Source: an uncultured Flavobacteriales bacterium (GTDB lineage: Bacteria > Bacteroidota > Bacteroidia > Flavobacteriales_D > Parvicellaceae). Taken from it: a stretch of DNA of 64,000 bases. The stretch lies in the NCBI GenBank assembly GCA_943788755.1, contig CALSRM010000003.1:806001-870000 (forward strand), read 5' to 3'. Made by a program: the position numbers and the translations under genes. A model generated the notes under the pieces. The model made no database searches. It was not told the origin of the DNA and worked only from the letters and a program-made list of their open reading frames with translations. Shown here piece by piece: positions 18,369 to 26,261 of the stretch. The first letter of the stretch is position 1, and every line of letters begins with the position of its first letter.

Positions 18369-18437
18369 CATACTTTTTGCAATTTTGGCTTGTCTAGTGG
18401 CTTGCGCAGTGGCTTGAGCGAATTGCAAATGTGTATG
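18369..18437. repeat. Long imperfect hairpin repeat on the left flank of the biosynthetic operon
   Basis: Arm CATACTTTTTGCAAT (18369-18383) pairs with ATTGCAAATGTGTATG (18422-18437) with one bulge. The loop contains three GGCTTG-type units (TGGCTTG, GGCTTGCGC, GGCTTGAGC). GCGTTGGCAAG immediately precedes the left arm. The element begins beside the stop of the operon's last gene. A related hairpin with the shared word CAAATGTG occurs at 26182-26243 on the other flank. Its architecture recalls long attC-like or mobile intergenic repeats of Bacteroidota, but I could not find matching core heptamers for it. Confidence 0.65.
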
Positions 18438-18440
18438 GCT

Positions 18441-19103
18441 TTAGCTTGGGTTTTTCAGATGTTTAATTCCAAATTCATTTTGCAATAAATTATTGATTTC
18501 GGTTGAACCCAGTTTTCTCTCTGTTTTTTCGGTTTCATTATATATTCGTAGTATATCTCCTTTGATAAAATAAAAGGAATCCTCTTTTAATATTGAAAAA
18601 CGTAAACTATTATGAAAGGGATAAATGGAGGTGTCTTTATATCGATTGGCTATATCACTTAAAATAGTTGACTCTGATTTTGTTTTTTTTGGTAGGACAA
18701 TCATTTGTTTATATAAATCCTTCTCTTTTCGGAAAATAACAAGTTCATTTTTAGTTATTTCAGTTTTGAAGCTCATGCCATAAACAGAATATTCAAGCGG
18801 CCTAAATTCAGGAATTAGTTTTACCGATGGCCAACCAGAACCAATGTCAATAAAATATTTTTTATCCTCAATGACAATAGACAACATTCTATGGCACTCT
18901 AAATTATTAACAAATGATGAGTGTAAATTTGTTTGAATGTCATACTCTTTAAGCACTTCTTTAAAGTGAAGTACTTTGTCAGAGCATGTTCCTCCCAGCC
19001 CTAAATCCTTATTTTTAACTTTATTGAGCATAAATATATTATGAAACGGAACAGTCTTAAACTCTTTTAATAAAAGGGATTCTATTTGAAGAATTAAATT
19101 CAT
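18441..19103 (-). CDS. Arylamine N-acetyltransferase-like acyltransferase
   Basis: 220 residues. It shows the Cys-His-Asp catalytic triad of the NAT family: Cys40 in GLGGTCSDK, His71 in ECHRMLSIVI, Asp86 in YFIDIGSGWP. The His-Asp distance of 15 residues equals that of typical NATs. It is shorter than usual (about 270-280), and the N-terminal helical part is reduced. Members of this fold transfer acyl groups from CoA or from carrier proteins to amines, including in amide-forming steps of natural-product pathways. It is the last gene of a nine-gene operon and overlaps the asparagine-synthetase-like gene by 4 bp. The family call is firm on motif grounds; the substrate is unknown. Confidence 0.75.
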   Translation of the reverse strand: MNLILQIESLLLKEFKTVPFHNIFMLNKVKNKDLGLGGTCSDKVLHFKEVLKEYDIQTNLHSSFVNNLECHRMLSIVIEDKKYFIDIGSGWPSVKLIPEFRPLEYSVYGMSFKTEITKNELVIFRKEKDLYKQMIVLPKKTKSESTILSDIANRYKDTSIYPFHNSLRFSILKEDSFYFIKGDILRIYNETEKTERKLGSTEINNLLQNEFGIKHLKNPS

Positions 19104-20530
19104 TTGTGGTTTATTCCTCTTTTAGTTATTGCTTTATCAAAAACTGGATATTTATGATAGTAGTCATTGTCAGCAGTGTTTTTATCAAAAAACTTACACC
19201 AAATTTCTTTAAGCGTTTCTCTTTCTGTCTTATTGTCTTTTGTTAGGTATTCAACAACTAATTTTCTTATACCTGAACCCACATCAAAAGATGTTTTTTG
19301 TCTTTCTATTATTTCTTGTGGTAGATCAGAAGTAAATAGGTTTCTTAAAATTTGTTTGTCTTTCAAGTCTTTCAATGGCAAATCTTTAGAGATAGCGTAT
19401 ACTTCTTTATCTAAAAATGGACATCTAATTTCAATAGTATTTGCCATCGATGATAAATCTAGTCTTCTTAATTCTGTGTAATGAAGATTTTTTAGTAAAA
19501 TAACACTCTTTTCTCGCGCTTCGGAAATATCATTAGATATTTTATAACCACAAAAAAACTCATCTGCTCCTTCTCCAGAAATTACAACTTTTAATTTGTC
19601 ATTTTTTGCAGATTTTGATAATAGGTAAGTCGCTAACCCATTACTTATAATTGAAGGGTTGTAACTTTCTGTATGGTAAACTACTTGTTCGATTAATTTG
19701 CCAATTTCTTCTTTATTAGGTAACGGAATATATTTTATTTGATTTTCTATTTGCAGATGGTTAATTAGAAGTTTTACAAAACCAATATCTTGATTTTCTC
19801 TATTACCTAATGTATAATAAATCGCATCTTTGGAGTGTTTCGAGAGGATTGAGGCAATGATAGAACTATCGAGACCACCACTTAGAAAAACACCAACCTT
19901 TTCATCATTTAGAGGGATTCTCTTCAATGTAGAATATATAATTGATTTTTTTAAAGAAGACTTCTTTACAAGAGGAAAGGAATGTTTTTTTAATGAAACA
20001 ACTTTCTGATTAATAATTTCCGAAAAACCTTTAGGAATAAACTCAAATAATTGAATTTTATCAAATGATTTAAGTTCGCTAGAAAGAAATTCTATTTTTT
20101 CGGTATTGCCATGAAATAATGGCTTTTTACCTATATAATCTCGTATCGTAAAAATCTTATTTGTTTCATTATTGTATATGATACCAGAGTAAAACCCATC
20201 AAGAACATTTATAATATCAGCACCAATAATTTTGTACAATGGTAGGATAATTTCAATATCAGATGTAGAATGTAGTGCTATACCATATTCTTTTGCGAGT
20301 GCAATAGAATTGAAAATTTCACCATTAAATGCTCCAACTAAATATTCAAATTCAAACGGTTGCATTCCATTTTCAGTTTTATCGTTTATTACTAAACGAT
20401 TAAAACCTAAAGAAAATAAATAAGAATTATATATTTTCGAATTATCCAGTCCTCTGTGTTTAATTCGAGATAAAGCATCTAAACAGTCTGATTCTTTATG
20501 ATTACCGATAATTGCAACTATGCCACACAT
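19100..20530 (-). CDS. Asparagine synthetase-like amidotransferase
   Basis: 476 residues, a class II glutamine amidotransferase fused to an ATP-pyrophosphatase. Cys2 (MCGIVAIIG) is the glutaminase nucleophile. RIKHRGLDN, NRLVIND and GAFNGEIFN are the conserved N-terminal blocks. FLSGGLDSSIIASIL at about 212-226 is the PP-loop, and VISGEGADEFFCGY is the second ATP-binding block. It is shorter than housekeeping AsnB (about 550), mainly at the C-terminus. Such homologues often act in secondary metabolism or glycan amidation, activating a carboxylate as acyl-AMP and forming an amide. It abuts the M20-like gene (no gap) and overlaps the NAT-like gene, so all three are likely one functional module. 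Confidence 0.88.
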   Translation of the reverse strand: MCGIVAIIGNHKESDCLDALSRIKHRGLDNSKIYNSYLFSLGFNRLVINDKTENGMQPFEFEYLVGAFNGEIFNSIALAKEYGIALHSTSDIEIILPLYKIIGADIINVLDGFYSGIIYNNETNKIFTIRDYIGKKPLFHGNTEKIEFLSSELKSFDKIQLFEFIPKGFSEIINQKVVSLKKHSFPLVKKSSLKKSIIYSTLKRIPLNDEKVGVFLSGGLDSSIIASILSKHSKDAIYYTLGNRENQDIGFVKLLINHLQIENQIKYIPLPNKEEIGKLIEQVVYHTESYNPSIISNGLATYLLSKSAKNDKLKVVISGEGADEFFCGYKISNDISEAREKSVILLKNLHYTELRRLDLSSMANTIEIRCPFLDKEVYAISKDLPLKDLKDKQILRNLFTSDLPQEIIERQKTSFDVGSGIRKLVVEYLTKDNKTERETLKEIWCKFFDKNTADNDYYHKYPVFDKAITKRGINHK

Positions 20531-21331
20531 TTATATTTCAGTTTTATTTATCCATTTTATGAATTTTTTAAAAATATCATTATGCTTTACTAAATTTACA
20601 ACACTCAAACTTTCGTTAGCTCGATGAATATTACTTGAGCTGTCATTAGGTCCAAACCCTACGTAATAAGCATTTTTTGGGATATTAGTTAGGAAAGGAC
20701 ATTTAGTGAATTTACTTAAGGATCTGTTAGCGTAAATTGCTTTACCTTCATAAATAGAATTATTCATTTCATCAATGAAATCGGGCTTACTTGTTGTTTC
20801 AGGTAAATGAAATATCACTGGAACATTATTTTGATAAACACCTGTTTCTTCCACATATATCTTTGAATTAAATTCTTTAATGTGTTTTGGGATTACTTCA
20901 AATGGCGTTTTTCCAGCAACCTCTTCTTCTCCTTGTATAATCCATAAGATATTTGGTAACTCTTCGTTATTGTTTTGTAATTCAATCAGTGAGAATATAC
21001 GACTTATTAAGATACCTTTATTATCAGCTATTCCTCTTGCATAATATCGCCCATTTTTTTCAATGAGTTCAAAAGGGTCTGTGTCCCATTTATCTGCTTT
21101 ATGTATTTTTTCTACATCATAATGAGCGTATAATGTTACTTTTTTAGTAGAATTTTGATTAGTATATTTTGCTATTATTACAGGTTGATTGTATGAACTA
21201 TTTCCTTCAATAGAGATACTAAATCCTATCGATTTTAATAAATCGATTACTAATTCAATTCCTTGAATATTAGATGATTCATCATTGGCAATTGTTTTAA
21301 TTGCAATGATTTTTTTTAGTGCATTAATCAT
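20531..21331 (-). CDS. M20-family metallohydrolase-like protein, reduced
   Basis: 266 residues. Zinc ligands of the M20 family are in place: His70 and Asp72 in YAHYDVE, Asp103 in GIADNKG, Glu135-Glu136 in IIQGEEE, an acidic pair at 161-162, and His236 in NIHRANES. It is much shorter than the usual 350-450 residues because the dimerisation ('lid') domain is missing. It should be an amidohydrolase, deacylase or peptidase acting on a small amide. In this operon, beside amide-forming enzymes, it may trim or deprotect an intermediate. Overlaps its upstream neighbour by 8 bp. Confidence 0.8.
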   Translation of the reverse strand: MINALKKIIAIKTIANDESSNIQGIELVIDLLKSIGFSISIEGNSSYNQPVIIAKYTNQNSTKKVTLYAHYDVEKIHKADKWDTDPFELIEKNGRYYARGIADNKGILISRIFSLIELQNNNEELPNILWIIQGEEEVAGKTPFEVIPKHIKEFNSKIYVEETGVYQNNVPVIFHLPETTSKPDFIDEMNNSIYEGKAIYANRSLSKFTKCPFLTNIPKNAYYVGFGPNDSSSNIHRANESLSVVNLVKHNDIFKKFIKWINKTEI

Positions 21332-21938
21332 TCTTGTTTATTTCAATTATTAATCTTAATTCATTTTTCCACCCTTCAGGTAAATAAAAACCTAAGGGTG
21401 TAATAAGTCCATTGTCTAACCTTCTTACATCTTGTGCATATACTTCATTTCTTGTATATTTTTTAAAAAAATCAAGGATTTCGTTTGCGGAATCAAAATC
21501 TATAGCCTCTTCCTTACCATAATCATCAAAAGGAATTGAGTGTATCCAAGTAGCGTTATTCTTTGAAACTCGATACATTTCTTCTACAGCTTTTTGCGGA
21601 AATAATGAATGGTCAAGCGAGTGGTGTGTGTAAACTATAGTAAAGGTATTATCAGAAAAAGGCAGATTATGCATGTCTGCCTCAGTAATGAAATCAGCTC
21701 TAGGGTAGATGTCAATAGCTTGAATATTTGTATAGCCTAATTGTTTAAAAGCTTCAACTTCAATGCCATATCTAGATCCAATACATAGTATTTTTGCTTT
21801 CGTTTTTTCCTGTATATTTACTTTTGATATTATGTCAATATGTTTTGAAAATAGCTTCAATTCGTATAATCGACCTACTTCTTTCCATTGCTTTTTTTTA
21901 TAGTCTTCATAACTATTTATAGGGATTAGTTGTTTCAT
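21324..21938 (-). CDS. Class I SAM-dependent methyltransferase
   Basis: 204 residues with the Rossmann methyltransferase pattern: motif I as ILCIGSRYGIEVEAF (about 51-65), an acidic residue after beta2 in IQAIDIYP, then ADMHNLPFSDNTFTIVYTHHSLDH (in parts: LPFSDNTF and HHSLDH), and RVSKNNATW. This is the Methyltransf_11 type. The motif I glycines are fewer than usual (GSRYG). Target atom unknown. Overlaps both neighbours (8 bp and 4 bp), so it is translationally coupled within the operon. Confidence 0.8.
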   Translation of the reverse strand: MKQLIPINSYEDYKKKQWKEVGRLYELKLFSKHIDIISKVNIQEKTKAKILCIGSRYGIEVEAFKQLGYTNIQAIDIYPRADFITEADMHNLPFSDNTFTIVYTHHSLDHSLFPQKAVEEMYRVSKNNATWIHSIPFDDYGKEEAIDFDSANEILDFFKKYTRNEVYAQDVRRLDNGLITPLGFYLPEGWKNELRLIIEINKND

Positions 21939-22642
21939 ATTTCTGGTATTATTACGATTATTGTATGCTTAGGTAATTCGATATTATTTAAGACCTTGTC
22001 TATTGATTCGATAGTAGATTCTACTATTTTTTCATCTTTCCAAGATACCTTATATGCAAAGATTACTCTGGTTTTAGGGGAATAATAAACAGTAATAAGT
22101 TTCTTAATGAGGTACCAATCTCTATAAGACTGATATAAAACTAAATTTGGTTTTGATGAGAATGTTTTTGCTAATTCTTTGTTATCAAATTGGTTTATAT
22201 CGCGAAGCCTTTCAATACTTGTAACAAAAACATTTTGACTATTTGTAAAAGAAGTAAGATCTATTTTTGAAATCGCACAAATTGCATTTAATGCACTTAT
22301 GCCTGGTATGACTTCGTATTTATAATTTGACTGTTCAAAATGGGTTACATATTCACTTAATGTAAATTGTTCTAAATACTGTCCAGAATAAAAAGAGGAA
22401 TCTCCTGGCATCAATAATGCAATGCCTTTATTGCTTGAATATGCAGTTTCAATAATAGATAGAACTTTTTGATTGTTTATTTTTCCTGTAAACAATTTTT
22501 TGTTTTTAAATAAGGACTTGAAATCTTCCCCTATCATTTCACCAATATAAATTCCTATCTCAGCTGCTTCAATAACTTTAAGAGCCTTCAACGTTAGGTA
22601 ACCAGTATCTCCACCTGGACCAATTCCTATTATATAGATCAT
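21935..22642 (-). CDS. Tetrapyrrole-methylase-fold SAM methyltransferase (CobM/CbiF-like)
   Basis: 235 residues. GIGPGGDTGYLTLKALKVIEAA at the N-terminus (GIGPG, then LTLKAL) is the SAM-binding opening of the tetrapyrrole methylase superfamily. LMPGDSSFYSGQ and YEVIPGISALNA are its next two conserved blocks. FAYKVSWKDEKIVESTI near the C-terminus closely follows the precorrin-4 C11-methyltransferase pattern ('YKASWPDEK'). No cobalamin gene is nearby, so it probably methylates a different substrate in this pathway. The same fold was recruited for peptide-backbone N-methylation in borosins, but resemblance here is to CobM/CbiF. Confidence 0.82.
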   Translation of the reverse strand: MIYIIGIGPGGDTGYLTLKALKVIEAAEIGIYIGEMIGEDFKSLFKNKKLFTGKINNQKVLSIIETAYSSNKGIALLMPGDSSFYSGQYLEQFTLSEYVTHFEQSNYKYEVIPGISALNAICAISKIDLTSFTNSQNVFVTSIERLRDINQFDNKELAKTFSSKPNLVLYQSYRDWYLIKKLITVYYSPKTRVIFAYKVSWKDEKIVESTIESIDKVLNNIELPKHTIIVIIPEI

Positions 22643-23619
22643 ATATCCAACGCTCTTATTTCATAAATATCCCCAAGTCTTTCAAATGTATATTCTGTAA
22701 GCAATTCCCCTTTATTATTCAATAGATAAATAGAGGGGGTGTTAGAATATCTTTTGTCATTTTCAAAACAAATATCACTACCGCCCACAAAAACAAAAGT
22801 AGGAGTAACCAACAAGCCTCTCAGTAATTTTTCGGCCTCGTAAATAACCTTATTATTTTTTACTAATTTTTTATTGTTGCTATCACAATAGATTTGTTCA
22901 TCCATATTATTAATATAAATATTATGAGCTGAATGCGCATTAAGAGAAACTACATCGTGTTTTTCTGTTTCTAAATCATAGACTATTAAGTCACTCATTT
23001 TTCCAGTTCTCATTGTAAAATTATGAGCAATAGAATACAATTTGTTCTTATTAGCAAATATTGAGTTCAGATGACTATGAGAGTTCAACTTTAGCTCTAT
23101 TGATTTACAATTTTCTATTCTTAATGGTTTATTTGATTTATGAATTTCACAAAAGGGTATGCTTAATATTTGGTTATAACCAGTGTGTGGAAATGTCAAA
23201 TTACCTTTTATGCTATCTATCTGGTGTAATTCACTAGGTATACCAAATAACGCTATTTTTAAATCGACAAGTTCTCCATTACTAATTTTAGAATAGTATA
23301 TTTCTGATATTCTTTCATTTATTGGGAATTCTCTATTTCCATTAGTGCCAAGTCGCGCAAAATACCAATATTCCTTATGTTTAGTGATTCCGTAAAATTT
23401 ACCTTTTAATAGTTGTTTATGAATATTGTTAACTGTGTCTAAAACAAAAATTCCTTTTGACGTAGAAAAAATGATTGAAAAGTTAAGTTGTTTTCCTTTC
23501 ATTTTAAAGTTTAAATCCCTTTCAGAGTATAGAATTTCTTTGTAATTAGCAATCTGTTGATTACTTTTCTTCCTCTGGCGATTCGAAACTTCGATTGTAT
23601 GTTTAAAAACGGTGTTCAT
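22639..23619 (-). CDS. Beta-propeller-like protein (DUF4915/TIGR03032-like)
   Basis: 326 residues without signal peptide or membrane helix. It contains repeated short beta-strand units with residues such as HSHLNSIFANKNKLYSIAHN, NAHSAHNIYINNM and LLRGLLVTPTFVFVGGSDI. These recall the TIGR03032/DUF4915 family found with glycan- and metabolite-modifying genes. It may be a sugar- or substrate-binding propeller, but no catalytic motif is evident. It overlaps the CobM-like gene by 4 bp and is 2 bp from the deacetylase gene. The family call is from memory of sequence style and moderate. Confidence 0.5.
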   Translation of the reverse strand: MNTVFKHTIEVSNRQRKKSNQQIANYKEILYSERDLNFKMKGKQLNFSIIFSTSKGIFVLDTVNNIHKQLLKGKFYGITKHKEYWYFARLGTNGNREFPINERISEIYYSKISNGELVDLKIALFGIPSELHQIDSIKGNLTFPHTGYNQILSIPFCEIHKSNKPLRIENCKSIELKLNSHSHLNSIFANKNKLYSIAHNFTMRTGKMSDLIVYDLETEKHDVVSLNAHSAHNIYINNMDEQIYCDSNNKKLVKNNKVIYEAEKLLRGLLVTPTFVFVGGSDICFENDKRYSNTPSIYLLNNKGELLTEYTFERLGDIYEIRALDI

Positions 23620-23621
23620 TA

Positions 23622-24422
23622 TTAATAAATCATGTTTTCTGTAATGAATTTACGTTCTAGTTCAAAATTTCCATAATCTGTAAGTTTTTTTGACTTTATA
23701 GCGCACGCATATTTTATGTTTTTATTCTTCAAAATTTCAACTATATTAGAGTTGTATTGTCCATCTGTATAAGCATAAGATTCTATTTCAATACCAATCT
23801 CAAATAAAGCTTGTTTTGTTTGTTGGATATCTTGACAGATGCCCTCAGTGCTAAGTTTTGTATATAAGTCATGATACATTGAATGCCCACCAATTTCGTG
23901 ACCTAAACTACTTAAGTCTTGTAATTGATTTATGGACATATAAGAAACGTTATTTCTTAAATTATTACTATTTAGAAGAGTTTTTATAAATTCTTCTTGT
24001 TGAGTGATAGAATAACGTAAAAAAATAATTTTTTGTTTTCCTGTAATCCAATCATCTTTTTTATCTAACGTTATGTTCTCATTTACATAGTGGTAATAAT
24101 AATCTAATGGTGCAATTTTACGTTCTTTACAGTAACCTATTACAGGATAAAAAGTTGCTTTGATGTTATACTTCTCTAAAATAGGTTTGGCATACAAATA
24201 ATTATCAGTATAGCCATCATCAAAAGTTAGCGCAACTTGACTTGTGTTTGGTGCATCATCAAGGTTTGATATAGTTTTAAAAGAGTAATCATTTCTTAGG
24301 TATTCGAGTATTAACTTTTCTAGTCTTTCTTGCGAAATTAACGTACCTCTAATAAAATAAGCATCATTGAAGTCTATTTTAGATTTAGGTAATACTCTAT
24401 GAAACATTAATATCTCAATCAT
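23622..24422 (-). CDS. Polysaccharide deacetylase (NodB homology) family protein
   Basis: 266 residues. Motif 1 VALTFDDGYTDN supplies the catalytic base and metal Asp. Motif 2 GGHSMYHDL supplies the two metal-binding His. SYAYTDGQYN is in the position of motif 3, with Arg replaced (usual form RxPY/PxG). There is no signal peptide, so it is cytoplasmic, unlike peptidoglycan deacetylases; it probably removes an N-acetyl group from a small glycosylated or amide intermediate. It overlaps the LOG-like gene by 8 bp. A glycosyltransferase-like gene starts the operon, which fits a GlcNAc-transfer-then-deacetylation step. That pathway order is inference. Confidence 0.8.
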   Translation of the reverse strand: MIEILMFHRVLPKSKIDFNDAYFIRGTLISQERLEKLILEYLRNDYSFKTISNLDDAPNTSQVALTFDDGYTDNYLYAKPILEKYNIKATFYPVIGYCKERKIAPLDYYYHYVNENITLDKKDDWITGKQKIIFLRYSITQQEEFIKTLLNSNNLRNNVSYMSINQLQDLSSLGHEIGGHSMYHDLYTKLSTEGICQDIQQTKQALFEIGIEIESYAYTDGQYNSNIVEILKNKNIKYACAIKSKKLTDYGNFELERKFITENMIY

Positions 24423-24912
24423 TAAATATCAATTTAGAAAGTTCTTCTAATGATTTAAAACCAATAAGTAATCCGTCTTTTCTATTATCTAAATTTTGAT
24501 TGGCAAGTTTTTTACTCCACCCTTCTGTTCCTGTATAGCAAAATACTTTTTTCCCAAATTGCCAAGCATAACTAATTTCATTTAAAGTACCTGCTCCTCC
24601 ACCTAAAGCAATTAAAATATCTGATGACGAAACAATTACGGAGTTTCGAGCAAAACCAATTCCAGTTGGGATTATAACATCTAAGTACTTATTTGCCTTC
24701 TCTTTATTATCAAATGGAAGAATACCAACAGTTTTACTGAGTATATTTTTGCTGTCCTTAACACCTCTTGAAACGGCTTCCATAGTTCCTTGCATTCCAC
24801 CATTTACAATTGTGATCCCTTTCTTACCCAGCAGTAAACCAAGGTTATATGCAAACTCATACAACTCATTAGAACATTGACTTTTATTTGAACCTATGAT
24901 ACCAATTTGCAT
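24415..24912 (-). CDS. LOG/TIGR00725-like nucleotide-binding protein
   Basis: 165 residues of Rossmann type with IGIIGSNKS, GGMQGTMEAVSRG and ALGGGAGTLNEISYAW, the GGGxGTxxE motif of the LOG (cytokinin riboside phosphoribohydrolase)/DprA-related superfamily. The block VIIPTGIGFARNSVIV is characteristic of the TIGR00725 subgroup. LOG enzymes cleave nucleoside 5'-monophosphates to free base and ribose phosphate, so a nucleotide may be a substrate or by-product in this pathway. That link is inference. Overlaps the glycosyltransferase-like gene by 19 bp. Confidence 0.78.
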   Translation of the reverse strand: MQIGIIGSNKSQCSNELYEFAYNLGLLLGKKGITIVNGGMQGTMEAVSRGVKDSKNILSKTVGILPFDNKEKANKYLDVIIPTGIGFARNSVIVSSSDILIALGGGAGTLNEISYAWQFGKKVFCYTGTEGWSKKLANQNLDNRKDGLLIGFKSLEELSKLIFND

Positions 24913-26153
24913 AACTGTAATTTTAAATTTTCTTGTTTTAGTGAAAACTTTTTAAACTCACTGATAAAGTGACTTCTATCAAAAGAATTGATTTGAATGT
25001 CTAATTCTATTAATCTATCTATTTCGTTTTTAAATTCATTCTTGTTCATGTTTTCATATAATAATTCTAAGATGTTTTTAATGTGTTTCTGATAAAAAAG
25101 TAAACGGTTTGTAAATTCAGTTTCTCCTTTGTATAAATATGAAACAAGTAAAGCACCAATCATATCTGAAAAATATTTTTCAGAACTATTTTCAATTGAG
25201 GAATAGTTAAAAGTCCTGTTGTGTACAAGACTAAAAAAGGAAACATCTCTTATTTGAAATCCTACTTCGGTTAATAAATGAGAATGTATCATGTCGCTTC
25301 TTCTGGCTGGTATGTTATTACTTTCTGAAAATCCCAAATGAGGTATATGAAAAATTTCAGGATTGAAAACAATAAAATTCCCACCTCTTAAAAGTTTTGA
25401 TCTTGTGAATTCTGGAACACTACTTATATTGTTATTGAAAGAAATTTTAGTAATTGGTTTTCCAATAAGTATATTTTTCACAATAGAAATTCTGTTATCA
25501 GTATTTGATAGAAAAATAGAATAGTTCTTGTCAGAATTATTCTGATTGTAATAATCGTGAAATTCGGACTGTACTTTAGTTTTTTTAGGCATGTACTCTC
25601 CTTTAAAAAAAACATTTAATTGACTTTCGCAATAGAGTAGCGACGGTATCGGTGGCGCATAAGTTGAAGGTGAAATAATTGCATCAATATTTTCATTCTG
25701 GTGATACAAATTTACAATTTCAGAAAAATAATTAGTTGAATAATTGACAGTATGTTTATTGTTTCTTAATTCACTTCTGCCAAAAAGCATATCATCATCT
25801 ACTTGCCAGATAATGGAATCTTTAAACGTTTCAAAGTTCTCAATAATAAAAAATTGTTGTTGTATTCTTGCTCTTTGTATGCTGTCAATTCTTGTAGAAC
25901 AATTTGCTTTACTAAAAAAATTAGAATACTTTTTTTCTAATTCTTGGATTTCAAAAAGGTTAATTACTTCAATGTTTAATGGTAAACGTTCTAATTTGCT
26001 CTCTATATTTTGTTTGAATGTCTTATCAAATATTACAATCGATAATATGTAGTTTTTGTTATTGTCAAAAGAATATGATTTTATGATACTTTCAATTATG
26101 TTATTCGTATTTTTTTCATTTTTTGTTGAAAATATGATATTTATTTTTGTCAT
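24894..26153 (-). CDS. Glycosyltransferase-like protein (GT-A type), first gene of the operon
   Basis: 419 residues starting with a beta-strand (KINIIFSTKNE) and holding WQVDDDML at about 117-124, a DxD-like metal/UDP-sugar motif in the right context (interrogated 'D-D-D' after a hydrophobic strand). IDAIISPSTYAPP and LRGGNFIVFNPEIF further down fit an acceptor-binding half. The C-terminal 100 residues are Asn/Lys/Glu-rich and helical. No membrane segment. It is the promoter-proximal gene, 110 bp after the reverse-transcriptase remnant; the spacer holds a hairpin repeat. I would call it a sugar transferase with moderate confidence. Confidence 0.55.
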   Translation of the reverse strand: MTKINIIFSTKNEKNTNNIIESIIKSYSFDNNKNYILSIVIFDKTFKQNIESKLERLPLNIEVINLFEIQELEKKYSNFFSKANCSTRIDSIQRARIQQQFFIIENFETFKDSIIWQVDDDMLFGRSELRNNKHTVNYSTNYFSEIVNLYHQNENIDAIISPSTYAPPIPSLLYCESQLNVFFKGEYMPKKTKVQSEFHDYYNQNNSDKNYSIFLSNTDNRISIVKNILIGKPITKISFNNNISSVPEFTRSKLLRGGNFIVFNPEIFHIPHLGFSESNNIPARRSDMIHSHLLTEVGFQIRDVSFFSLVHNRTFNYSSIENSSEKYFSDMIGALLVSYLYKGETEFTNRLLFYQKHIKNILELLYENMNKNEFKNEIDRLIELDIQINSFDRSHFISEFKKFSLKQENLKLQLCKLVS

Positions 26154-26181
26154 TCTTCTTCATTTGAGATAGGTGGCAAAG

Positions 26182-26243
26182 AATTGCTCTTTTGGTTTTT
26201 TCCGTTTTTGCTTTGAATTTTGGCAAAAACCAAATGTGCAATT
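26182..26243. repeat. Long imperfect hairpin repeat on the right flank of the biosynthetic operon
   Basis: AATTGCTCTTTTGGTTTTT (26182-26200) pairs with AAAAACCAAATGTGCAATT (26225-26243) at 16 of 19 positions, with a 24-nt loop containing TTTTGGC. GTGCGGTTGGC follows. It lies between the operon start and the stop of the RT remnant and shares CAAATGTG with the repeat at 18369-18437. Together they bracket the nine-gene operon. Confidence 0.65.
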
Positions 26244-26261
26244 TGTGCGGTTGGCTTTTTT

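Noticed and set aside
21935-22642. Borosin-type RiPP methyltransferase with precursor peptide
   Set aside because: Motifs are closer to CobM/CbiF, and I find no small precursor-like ORF in the operon or its flanks.
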